Assembly: GCA_002698995.1 (NCBI GenBank)
Contig: PAAX01000026.1
Location: forward strand, 124,001 to 188,000
Direction: 5' to 3'
Origin: Ignavibacteriota bacterium
GTDB taxonomy: Bacteria > Bacteroidota > Ignavibacteria > Ignavibacteriales > Melioribacteraceae
Length of the DNA stretch: 64,000 bases
The notes below the pieces were generated by a model. That model was not told the DNA's origin and ran no database searches. It was given only the letters and a program-made list of their open reading frames with translations. Below are positions 1-8,310 of this stretch, piece by piece. The translations under genes and the position numbers were made by a program. Every line of letters begins with the position of its first letter. The first letter of the stretch is position 1.

Positions 1-601
<601 letters not shown>

Positions 602-1369
602 GTGTTTAACATTGAGGAATTTGATATAAAACTTGATACAGATTATTTAGGTAGAAATTTCGTTTATGTAGAGGAAGTTGATTCTACAAATAAATTTTTA
701 CTGCAAACTAAAGAGTATCAAGAGAATGGAACAGTTTTACTTGCCGAAAATCAAACTGATGGACGAGGCAGATTAAACAGAACTTGGCTTAGCAATAAAG
801 AGCAAAATCTAACTTTTTCTATTCTATTAAATGAAGGGATAAATCCATCATTAATAAACATTATTAATTTAGCTTCTTCTTTGGCAGTAGCTCAATCAAT
901 TGAAAATCTTTATCAATTACATGTAGAATTAAAATGGCCGAACGACGTATTAATAAATAAGAAGAAAACAGCCGGAATTTTACTTGAGTCTTCTTCTAAA
1001 GGGAATAAAATTGAAAGAGTAGTAATTGGTATAGGACTAAATGTTAATCAGCCAAACTTTACAGGTAAATATAATATTCCTCCAACTTCAATCAGATTAG
1101 AATTTAAAAAGGTTGTGAGTAGAGAAAGATTATTAAGCGAACTATTAAATAATTTGGAAGAGTTATTTACAGCAGTGGAGCATGCTCCGGATAAAGTACT
1201 AAATGATTGGAAGAATCGCTGCAAATTGATTGGTGAAAAAATTAAAATAATTTCCGGAGAAGAAACTAAATTTGGAATTTTTGAAGATATTGATGAAAAT
1301 GGCTTCCTAATTCTAAAAACCCAAAGTACAAAAGAAAAAATTCATTTTGGTGATGTGAGTTTAAGATAA
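602..1369 (+). CDS. birA: Biotin-[acetyl-CoA carboxylase] ligase
   Basis: Attaches biotin to the biotin carboxyl carrier protein of acetyl-CoA carboxylase through a biotinyl-AMP intermediate, in the cytoplasm. At 255 residues it has the ligase core and small C-terminal domain but no N-terminal helix-turn-helix, so it is a monofunctional ligase and not a biotin-operon repressor. The biotinyl-AMP loop DGRGRLNRTW is at 53-62, KWPND at 111-115 and KTAGILLE at 122-129. The start is GTG, with GGAAGAG (591-597) a few bases upstream. It leads a tight run birA-coaX-nifS; its stop directly abuts the coaX ATG. Its natural partner gene accD lies 2.7 kb away on the other strand. Confidence 0.93.
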   Translation: MFNIEEFDIKLDTDYLGRNFVYVEEVDSTNKFLLQTKEYQENGTVLLAENQTDGRGRLNRTWLSNKEQNLTFSILLNEGINPSLINIINLASSLAVAQSIENLYQLHVELKWPNDVLINKKKTAGILLESSSKGNKIERVVIGIGLNVNQPNFTGKYNIPPTSIRLEFKKVVSRERLLSELLNNLEELFTAVEHAPDKVLNDWKNRCKLIGEKIKIISGEETKFGIFEDIDENGFLILKTQSTKEKIHFGDVSLR

Positions 1370-2089
1370 ATGTTTGCAGCTTTAGATATCGGTAATAGTT
1401 ATATTAAAATACAACTATTTAGCGCGGATAAATTAATAAACTACTATAAATTTTCACATGATGAAATTGGCAAAATTTCAGAATTATTTCCAATTTCAAC
1501 TGCTGCTCTTTCATCTGTGGTACCGCATATTACACACAAAGTAATTGAAATTTTCAAAAAAATTAACGTGCTCCCCTTTGTTATTTCTTCCGGGATAAAA
1601 TTAAATTTCAAAAATTTATATAAAACCCCAAATACTTTAGGAGCAGACAGAATTTGTAATATCGCGGGAGCACAGACTATTGGGAGCACGGTAAAACCCA
1701 AATTAGTAATTGATTTTGGTACAGCCACAAATCTCAATTATATTAATGAGAATAATGAGTTTTTAGGAGGTGTTATTTGTCCCGGAATTGCTACCATGAA
1801 ATTTTCTTTATTAGCAAAGACTTCTCAATTAATTGATGTGGAATTTGATAATAGTATTGTTCCTTTAGGTAAATCAACTTCTGAATGTATTCAAAGTGGT
1901 ATAATATATTCACAAAAAGGATTAATTCAAGAATTTATAAAAAGCCTAGGGATAAACTTAAATGACTTGGAAATATTTATCACCGGTGGTTTTTCAAATA
2001 TAATGAAGGATTACTTGGAATTTAATTTTATTCATGAAAACAAATTATCCTTAATTGGAATAAAAAAATTGTACGAGTTAAACAATTAA
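1370..2089 (+). CDS. coaX: Type III pantothenate kinase
   Basis: Phosphorylates pantothenate with ATP, the first committed step from vitamin B5 to coenzyme A. The 239-residue length is typical of CoaX. Visible motifs are the N-terminal phosphate loop ALDIGNSYIK (4-13), the GADR signature with the likely catalytic Asp (91-94), DFGTAT (115-120) and GGVICPGI (133-140), all of the ASKHA fold. The ATG follows the birA TAA with no spacer, and its own TAA overlaps the next ATG by one base (TAATG), so the three genes are probably translationally coupled. birA-coaX adjacency is common in bacteria. Pantothenate synthetase (panC) is nearby on the opposite strand. Confidence 0.93.
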   Translation: MFAALDIGNSYIKIQLFSADKLINYYKFSHDEIGKISELFPISTAALSSVVPHITHKVIEIFKKINVLPFVISSGIKLNFKNLYKTPNTLGADRICNIAGAQTIGSTVKPKLVIDFGTATNLNYINENNEFLGGVICPGIATMKFSLLAKTSQLIDVEFDNSIVPLGKSTSECIQSGIIYSQKGLIQEFIKSLGINLNDLEIFITGGFSNIMKDYLEFNFIHENKLSLIGIKKLYELNN

Positions 2090-3243
2090 TGAAAGTATAT
2101 TTTGACAATGCAGCTACAACTCAAATACATCCAAAAGTATTTGAAGCAATGATCCCTTATTTAAAGGAAGAATTTGGAAATCCCTCTTCAATACATTCCT
2201 ACGGAAGAAAAATTAGAGTAGCTATTGAGGAAGCAAGAGAAACTGCTGCGGAATCGATCAATGCAAATCCAAGCGAAATTTATTTTGTAAGCAACGGAAC
2301 CGAAGCTAATAATTTCCCTTTGTTTGGTATTGCTAAAACTGAGTTTAATGAATCTGGCAGAAATCATATTATTTCAAGTAAAGTTGAACATAAATGTATA
2401 TTGGAACCCTTGGAAGAATTGGAAAAATCGGGATACGAAATACAACTTATAAATTCAGTGAATTTTGGCAAAGTTGATTCAGAGGAATTAATAAAAGCAA
2501 TTAAACCCAATACTTCCCTAATTTCTTTAATTCATATAAATAATGAAACCGGTGCAATTAATGATTTAAAGAGAATTTCAAGTTTATTGAAAGGTAAATC
2601 AATTTATCTGCATACAGATGCAGTACAGAGTTTTGGTAAAACTAAAATTGATGTAAAAGAATTGGGAGTTGATTCGTTAAGTATTTCGGGTCATAAAATA
2701 TATGGTCCTAAAGGGATTGGATTTGTTTATGTGAAAAGCGGAACTCCCCTTTCGCCTCAAATATTTGGCGGATCACAGGAAAGAAATCGCAGAGGAGGAA
2801 CAGAAAATCCCGCTGCAATTATTGGTTTAGCCGAAGCGATTAAAATATCTCAAATAGAATTAGAGAACAATTATCAAAAAGTTTCTGAAATTAAAAGACA
2901 CTTTGTTAACGAATTAAAATTATTGGATGATAAAAATCTGATAATAAATTCAGATGAATTTTGTTCACCTTATATTCTAAGTTTAACCTTCAGTTCAAAA
3001 AAATTTAAGAACGATGCCGAGTCATTTTTGATGTATCTTGATATAAATGGTATTGCTGCTTCAAATGGAGCCGCTTGCACCTCCGGAACATTAAAACCTT
3101 CACATGTAATTTTAGGAATCGGGAAATCAGTTGAAGACGCCAACGGAACTATTAGATTTTCCTTTAATCCTAATAATACTATTGAGGAAGTTGATTATAC
3201 TATGGAAGTGATTAGAAAAATGACTCAGCGGTTTGTTAATTAA
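2089..3243 (+). CDS. Cysteine desulfurase, NifS/IscS family
   Basis: PLP enzyme that removes sulfur from cysteine as an enzyme-bound persulfide for Fe-S cluster or thio-tRNA assembly. The N-terminus MKVYFDNAATTQIHP, the PLP lysine K203 in SISGHKIYGPKG, the GGSQERNRRGGTEN loop and the active cysteine C330 in SNGAACTSG are all present. The short cysteine loop (AACTSG) fits the NifS/IscS group and not SufS. Length (384) is normal. No IscU, IscR or NifU gene lies beside it, so the exact recipient (Fe-S scaffold or MnmA-type thiolase) cannot be told from context. Its 3' end overlaps that of convergent panC by 8 bases. Confidence 0.92.
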   Translation: MKVYFDNAATTQIHPKVFEAMIPYLKEEFGNPSSIHSYGRKIRVAIEEARETAAESINANPSEIYFVSNGTEANNFPLFGIAKTEFNESGRNHIISSKVEHKCILEPLEELEKSGYEIQLINSVNFGKVDSEELIKAIKPNTSLISLIHINNETGAINDLKRISSLLKGKSIYLHTDAVQSFGKTKIDVKELGVDSLSISGHKIYGPKGIGFVYVKSGTPLSPQIFGGSQERNRRGGTENPAAIIGLAEAIKISQIELENNYQKVSEIKRHFVNELKLLDDKNLIINSDEFCSPYILSLTFSSKKFKNDAESFLMYLDINGIAASNGAACTSGTLKPSHVILGIGKSVEDANGTIRFSFNPNNTIEEVDYTMEVIRKMTQRFVN

Positions 3244-4090
3244 TTTGGATCAACAGATTATCGATTAATCTGGTTCTGCCTATTCTGCATGCAATAAGTA
3301 CAAAATAAGATTTTCCTTTTTCAAACAAATTAACTTTACTAAATGAATCAGATTCAACTGCTTGAATATAATCCAGATAAGCAGTTTCAGCTTGACTTAT
3401 AACTCCAATCATTTTTTCTTTGATTACATTAAAATCTCTTTCACCTTTTTTTATTAAATCTTCGGCAAGGTATAAAGATTTAGATAAAACTAATGCATCT
3501 TCTCTTTCTTTTTGATTTAAGTATACATTTCGAGAACTCATTGCAAGTCCATCTTTTTCACGAACAATTGGAGCAATTTCTATTTCGATATCAAAATGGA
3601 GATCACTAGTCATTTTCCTTATTACGGAAGCCTGCTGAGCATCTTTCTGTCCGAAAACTGAATAATGAGGTTTTACGATATTAAAGAGAATTGATACTAT
3701 AGTAGTTACACCTTTGAAGTGATTTGGACGGGATTCTCCTTCAAGTACTTTTGTAATTTCTCCCACTTCAACAAATGTTGAAAATCCTTCAGGGTAAATT
3801 TCATCCTTATCAGGATAAAATAAGAAATCAACATTTTCTTGATTAAGCAGCATTTCATCTCGCTCAAAATCGCGGGGGTATTTATCTAAATCTTCTGTAG
3901 GAGCGAATTGAGTAGGATTTACAAAAATTGAAACAACTGTAATATCAGAATTTTCTTTACTTTTTCTAACTAAGGATAAATGACCTTCATGTAAATATCC
4001 CATTGTGGGAACAAAACCAATTTTTTTACCATCCAGTCTTAACTGTCCGGAAATTAAATGCATTTCCTTTACAGACTTTACAACTTTCAT
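3236..4090 (-). CDS. panC: Pantothenate synthetase
   Basis: Joins pantoate and beta-alanine using ATP to make pantothenate (vitamin B5). The 284-residue protein has the nucleotidyl-transferase signature PTMGYLHEGHLSLV (28-41), including HEGH, then FVNPTQF (56-62), GQKDAQQ (147-153) and the KMSKS-like MSSRN (184-188), as expected for PanC. It is the last gene of the sprA-to-panC minus-strand run; its ATG overlaps the accD stop by four bases (ATGA). With coaX nearby this gives two steps of coenzyme A synthesis within 3 kb, although on opposite strands. No panB or panD is in the window. Confidence 0.96.
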   Translation of the reverse strand: MKVVKSVKEMHLISGQLRLDGKKIGFVPTMGYLHEGHLSLVRKSKENSDITVVSIFVNPTQFAPTEDLDKYPRDFERDEMLLNQENVDFLFYPDKDEIYPEGFSTFVEVGEITKVLEGESRPNHFKGVTTIVSILFNIVKPHYSVFGQKDAQQASVIRKMTSDLHFDIEIEIAPIVREKDGLAMSSRNVYLNQKEREDALVLSKSLYLAEDLIKKGERDFNVIKEKMIGVISQAETAYLDYIQAVESDSFSKVNLFEKGKSYFVLIACRIGRTRLIDNLLIQIN

Positions 4091-4929
4091 TGATGCATAT
4101 ATTTAATTAACTGGCTGATTTTATGTCTCAATTCTTTACGATGTACAACTAAATCTACAAATCCTTTTTCAAGTAAAAATTCTGATCTTTGAAATCCTTG
4201 CGGTAAATCTTTTCCGATTGTTTCTTTTATAACCCTCGGACCGGCAAATCCAATCAGTGCTTTTGGTTCGGCTATATTAATATCACCAAGCATAGCATAA
4301 CTAGCTGTCGTTCCTCCGGTTGTCGGATCAGTCATTATTGAAATATAAGGAAGGTTTGCGTCTGCTAATCTGGCTAATCTTGAACTAGTTTTTGCCATCT
4401 GCATTAATGATAAAGCTCCTTCCATCATTCTTGCACCGCCGCTTTGAGAGATTATTACCATCGGAATTTTTTGTTCATATGCTCTATCAATTGCTCTTGC
4501 AAGCTTTTCACCAACAACAGAACCCATACTGCCGCCGATAAATTTAAAGTCCATACAGCCGAAAGAAACTTTTACATCATTTATTTTTCCTATTCCGGTT
4601 CTAACAGCATCATACATACCGGACTTTTTAATGGTCTCGTTAATTCTATCTTTATACTTTTTTGTATCGGTAAATTCTAAAGGATCACCCGATTTCATTT
4701 TTTTATCATATTCTTTGAAGGATCCATCATCAAATAAAAATGAAATATAAGCATCACTGCCGATTCTAAAATGATAATCACACTTATGACATACCCATAA
4801 ATTTAATTCATGCTGCTTAACATGAATTATTTCATCACATTCAGGACATTTAACCCACTGTCCGTCCGGTATTTCTCTTTTTTGACTATCGGGTGAAATA
4901 TTTTGTTTGGATCTTTTAAACCATCCCAT
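4087..4929 (-). CDS. accD: Acetyl-CoA carboxylase carboxyltransferase subunit beta
   Basis: Zinc-binding subunit of the carboxyltransferase that, with AccA, moves CO2 from carboxybiotin to acetyl-CoA to give malonyl-CoA for fatty acid synthesis. The 280-residue protein carries the N-terminal zinc ribbon C28-x2-C31 ... C47-x2-C50 and the crotonase-like core with SQSGGARMMEGALSLMQMAK and DPTTGGTTASYAMLGD, as in bacterial AccD. The ATG starts on the base after the stop of the upstream DUF1573 gene. It is co-directional and overlapping with panC. No accA is in the window. Confidence 0.97.
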   Translation of the reverse strand: MGWFKRSKQNISPDSQKREIPDGQWVKCPECDEIIHVKQHELNLWVCHKCDYHFRIGSDAYISFLFDDGSFKEYDKKMKSGDPLEFTDTKKYKDRINETIKKSGMYDAVRTGIGKINDVKVSFGCMDFKFIGGSMGSVVGEKLARAIDRAYEQKIPMVIISQSGGARMMEGALSLMQMAKTSSRLARLADANLPYISIMTDPTTGGTTASYAMLGDINIAEPKALIGFAGPRVIKETIGKDLPQGFQRSEFLLEKGFVDLVVHRKELRHKISQLIKYMHQ

Positions 4930-5649
4930 TTATGTATCTCTTTTTTTTACATTAACAAATAGTGTTATTGTTTGTTGACCTAAATCCGGCTCATTAGTAT
5001 AAAGAGTAACCGTTCTTGTAAACTTCCCTACTCTGTCGGATGTATCGAGTTCAATTTTAATTTTGCCGGTTTCTCCCGGTTTAAGTTTTTTACTGGAAAG
5101 TAACGCAGCAGTACAACCGCATGATGATTTTACATCTTTTACAACTAGTTCATCCTTACCAACATTTTTAAAGTCAACATCTAATTCTAAAACTTTGCCT
5201 TCGCTTACAGTCCCAAAATCATGTTGAGTTCTGGATAATTTCATTCTTGGCTGTTCAGTAACTTTTTTAGATTGATCAACAAGAATATTGGTTGTAAAAG
5301 TAAGCCTAATTTCTTTATTCTCAGGATCATTTGTAGTTAAATAAACGTGTTTACGCTGTTGTCCTTTTCTTTTTGCGGAATTAAATTCGACTTTTACTCC
5401 TGTAGATTCACCCGGCTTTAATTCTTTCTTATCGGGCAAAGCAGCAGTGCAGCCGCATGAAGACTTAACATCTTTAATCACTAAAAGATCGTCACCGGTA
5501 TTATAAATTGTAAAGGTATGTTTTACAACATCTCCTTCATTTATATCACCAAAATCAAATGATTTTTCCGGTACAGAAAGTTTCGGACCTACAACTTGTC
5601 CATTTATAGTTACAAAAAGAAACGAAAGTAAAAAAAGCATTTTTGTCAT
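4930..5649 (-). CDS. DUF1573 protein with two tandem repeats, exported
   Basis: Probable periplasmic or outer-surface protein of unknown function. A short signal peptide (about residues 1-18) is followed by two immunoglobulin-like DUF1573 domains, about 27-125 and 137-236. Each has FGD/GT-x-x-EG, then the block DVKSSCGCTAAL (60-71 and 172-183), identical in both copies, then LKPGE and a TNDP/TNEP strand. The conserved CGC pairs could form disulfides or bind a metal. The family is frequent in Bacteroidetes and Ignavibacteria. The ATG overlaps the tsaB stop (ATGA) and has GAGGA upstream. The function is not known; the location inside a T9SS-bearing operon suggests, but does not prove, an envelope role. 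Confidence 0.88.
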   Translation of the reverse strand: MTKMLFLLSFLFVTINGQVVGPKLSVPEKSFDFGDINEGDVVKHTFTIYNTGDDLLVIKDVKSSCGCTAALPDKKELKPGESTGVKVEFNSAKRKGQQRKHVYLTTNDPENKEIRLTFTTNILVDQSKKVTEQPRMKLSRTQHDFGTVSEGKVLELDVDFKNVGKDELVVKDVKSSCGCTAALLSSKKLKPGETGKIKIELDTSDRVGKFTRTVTLYTNEPDLGQQTITLFVNVKKRDT

Positions 5650-6296
5650 TGTTTTATCCTCGCTACAAATTTTTTGATGTAGTTTGGTTCTAAATAATCG
5701 TAGTCAAAAGTTAATAAATCCTTCCCAAATAAATAAGCCCATTTTGCTATAAACATTGATGAAGGAATAGAAACCAAACTTGATTTATTTTTATAATCAC
5801 CAAATACTAATTTGGAATTATCTTCAATAATAAAATCTTCTCTTGATATAAGTTCCAAATCGTTTTTAATTTTATAATTATTTTCTCCGTCGGAAATAAA
5901 ATCAGATTTATAAAGTTCATCTCTATTTACCGAATTACAGATTGTAAATTCTGTGCTTTTAGAAAGATAATTACTTATTTGAAGAGCTAATGCTTCAAAA
6001 GTAGGAACAGGAATAATGGGAATTTTTCTACCGAATGCCAATCCCTTTGCAGCAGAAACCCCAATTCTTAGTCCGGTAAAAGAACCGGGACCAATAGATA
6101 CTGCTATTGCTTTAATCTGATCAAACGAATATTCTAATGATTCCAAAGTTTTGTTTATTAATTCAAAAAGTTTTTCCGAATGAATATTTTTTTGATTGAC
6201 TGAAAACTCGGAATATAAGTTATCGCTTATGTATAATGATACCGAACAAATTCTAGAACTAGTTTCAATTGCTAAAATCGGAAGAAATTCATCCAT
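5646..6296 (-). CDS. tsaB: tRNA t6A37 threonylcarbamoyl-transfer complex protein TsaB
   Basis: Non-catalytic ASKHA-fold partner of TsaD and TsaE in making N6-threonylcarbamoyladenosine at tRNA position 37. The sequence MDEFLPILAIETSSRICSVS near the start and IAVSIGPGSFTGLRIGVSAAKGLAFG are diagnostic TsaB motifs. I place the start at the ATG at 6296 (216 residues), which overlaps the end of tsaE by 8 bases; an upstream alternative at 6341 would add 15 residues that do not resemble the family. TsaB and TsaE adjacent on one transcript is a classic pairing. TsaD and TsaC are not in the window. Confidence 0.93.
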   Translation of the reverse strand: MDEFLPILAIETSSRICSVSLYISDNLYSEFSVNQKNIHSEKLFELINKTLESLEYSFDQIKAIAVSIGPGSFTGLRIGVSAAKGLAFGRKIPIIPVPTFEALALQISNYLSKSTEFTICNSVNRDELYKSDFISDGENNYKIKNDLELISREDFIIEDNSKLVFGDYKNKSSLVSIPSSMFIAKWAYLFGKDLLTFDYDYLEPNYIKKFVARIKQ

Positions 6297-6717
6297 GCTT
6301 TGTAATTCCAAATTTTCTTTTTGATTCACCAAGATTCTCAATTCTTATTTCTATAAAATTTTTAGGTAATGCTTCCGAAAACAATTCTCCCCATTCAATA
6401 AAAAATATTGAATCAAAATCATTTAAATAATCTTGAAACCCAATATCATCTAATTCATTTTTGTTTTTTAATCTGTAAAAATCAAAATGGTAAAATTTGT
6501 TATCTTTTCCATATTCATTAACAATTGCAAAACTTGGAGAAGTAACATTATTAATTCCAAACTGAAATAAAACTTCCTTTACAAAAAAAGTTTTTCCGGA
6601 ACCTAAATTTCCATTTAAAACAATCAAATCTCCGGCAGAGATATTTTTTGCAAATTCAATTGCTAGTTCTTTGGTATCCTCAATATTCAAACATATTTTT
6701 TCGTAAGGAAATTTCAA
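6289..6717 (-). CDS. tsaE: tRNA t6A37 biosynthesis ATPase TsaE
   Basis: Small P-loop ATPase that drives turnover of the TsaB-TsaD-TsaE complex. The 142-residue protein has the Walker A NGNLGSGKT (35-43), VTSPSFAIVNEY (switch-like segment) and FFIEWGELF, all typical. The only usable start is TTG at 6717, directly after the porX stop codon (TAATTG), since that stop is in frame and no ATG follows before the P-loop. Translation probably depends on coupling from porX. The gene sits between porX and tsaB. Confidence 0.93.
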   Translation of the reverse strand: MKFPYEKICLNIEDTKELAIEFAKNISAGDLIVLNGNLGSGKTFFVKEVLFQFGINNVTSPSFAIVNEYGKDNKFYHFDFYRLKNKNELDDIGFQDYLNDFDSIFFIEWGELFSEALPKNFIEIRIENLGESKRKFGITKHG

Positions 6718-8283
6718 TTAGGCTTTACTCTCCATAGTAATAATCGGCAGAATCATTTCTTCCAGACTAATACCGCCATGTTGAAACGTATCTTTATACT
6801 GACTTAAATATTTATGATAATCAGTAGGATAAACAAAATAGTAATCTTCCTTACTAATAATGTAACTTATAGTTACACCTCTTTCCGGAAGTTTATATTC
6901 TTTAGGATTTTTTATGAATACGGCATGTTTATCGTCAACCTTTAAATTTCTTCCATATTTAAAACGAAGATTAGTTGAAGCTTCTCTATCACCTAGTACT
7001 TTTGCACCTCTTAAAGTTCTTATGCTGCCGTGATCAGTTGTAACTATAACTTTTGCATTTTTCATTTGAGCAATAACTTTGAACATACCTAAAAGAGATG
7101 AATGCTTGAACCAGCTTTCTGTTAATGATCTAAAAGCTGATTCATCCGGCGCAATTTCTTTTAGTAAATCAGAATCTGATCTTCCATGAGCAATCATATC
7201 CAAAAAATTTACAACTACAGCCATTAAGTGAGTTTTACTATGTGACTTTATATTCTGCTCAAATGATCTTCCAACTTCAGGATCAATAATCTTCATGTAC
7301 TTCATTTCATTTTTTAATTTTACTTTATTTCTATCAAGTAATAATTGAAGTAATTCTTTTTCATATTTATTTTGACTTCTTTCATCATCTTTTCCTTTCC
7401 AAAGAAGCGGATAATACTTTTCAATTTCTGATGGAAATAATCCGGCAAAAAGTGAATTTCTTGCATAAGGAGTAGCAGTTGGAAGAATTGAATAGTAATA
7501 ATCTTTTGAAATAGAATAATAATCTCTTAGATATTTTTCCATCACCATCCATTGATCTAATCTTAGGCAGTCTAAAACAAAATAGAAAATTGGTCCTTCA
7601 CTATTTTTTAATTTAGGCAGCACATAATTTTCGGTTATTTCGGTTGTTAAAACAGGAGTGTCTTCATATCCTAGATTATTGACCCAATTTTTATAATTCT
7701 TTTCAACAAATTTGCTGAACTCTTGATTGCACTCTCTTTTTTGATCAATTAGGGTTTGTCTTAAATCTACTTCCGGATGTCTGTCAAGTTCTAAATCCCA
7801 GTTAACAAGTTTAAGATAAATATCAATCCATTCATTCCAAGTCGGATTTTCTAAAAGTCTTCTAGAAATCTGATTGAAATCCTGTAGATAATCTTTTGCA
7901 ACATATTCATTAGATATTTTTTTTCTTTCAAGAATTTTTTTACAAACCATTAATATTTGTGAAGGAACAACCGGTTTTATTAGATAATCATTTATCTTAC
8001 TTCCTATTGCTTCATTCATCAATGATTCTTCTTCACTTTTGGTAACCATTACAACCGGAATATTAGGTTTGATTTCTTTAATAATTTGAAGAGTTTCTAA
8101 TCCACCTAAACCAGGCATCATTTCATCAAGAAAAATCAAATCAAAATTTTTATTTTTTACTTCTTCAATTGCATCTTCGCCATTAGTAACTGTTGATACA
8201 TCATAACCTTTTTCGGTAAGAAAAATCACATGTGATCTAAGCAAATCAATTTGATCATCAACCCAAAGAATTTGGTAACTCAT
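6718..8283 (-). CDS. porX: T9SS response regulator PorX (receiver plus PglZ-type phosphatase domain)
   Basis: Two-domain regulator of type IX secretion in Bacteroidetes. The receiver domain (about 1-120) has the acidic pair D9-D10, phospho-acceptor D53 in IFLDEMMPG, T81 and K103. A helical linker leads to an alkaline-phosphatase-superfamily PglZ domain (about 220-515) with FYFVLDCLRLDQW (metal-ligand Asp), PTATPYARNS holding the presumed Thr nucleophile (T271), VVNFLDMIAHGRSD and VTTDHGSIR. In Porphyromonas, PorX works with the kinase PorY and sigma factor SigP; neither is seen here. Start ATG has CGGAG upstream. It lies 27 bases after sprA, the T9SS channel gene, so co-expression is likely. 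Confidence 0.93.
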   Translation of the reverse strand: MSYQILWVDDQIDLLRSHVIFLTEKGYDVSTVTNGEDAIEEVKNKNFDLIFLDEMMPGLGGLETLQIIKEIKPNIPVVMVTKSEEESLMNEAIGSKINDYLIKPVVPSQILMVCKKILERKKISNEYVAKDYLQDFNQISRRLLENPTWNEWIDIYLKLVNWDLELDRHPEVDLRQTLIDQKRECNQEFSKFVEKNYKNWVNNLGYEDTPVLTTEITENYVLPKLKNSEGPIFYFVLDCLRLDQWMVMEKYLRDYYSISKDYYYSILPTATPYARNSLFAGLFPSEIEKYYPLLWKGKDDERSQNKYEKELLQLLLDRNKVKLKNEMKYMKIIDPEVGRSFEQNIKSHSKTHLMAVVVNFLDMIAHGRSDSDLLKEIAPDESAFRSLTESWFKHSSLLGMFKVIAQMKNAKVIVTTDHGSIRTLRGAKVLGDREASTNLRFKYGRNLKVDDKHAVFIKNPKEYKLPERGVTISYIISKEDYYFVYPTDYHKYLSQYKDTFQHGGISLEEMILPIITMESKA

Positions 8284-8310
8284 TTAAACTCCGTTTCTAA
8301 AATATAGATT

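Noticed and set aside
1444-1737. 97-residue minus-strand frame inside coaX
   Set aside because: coaX has full conserved motifs across this stretch; the reverse frame shows no start signal or family.
6297-6341. Longer tsaB start
   Set aside because: The added 15 residues overlap the end of tsaE and do not look like the TsaB N-terminus, whereas the ATG at 6296 begins the family core.
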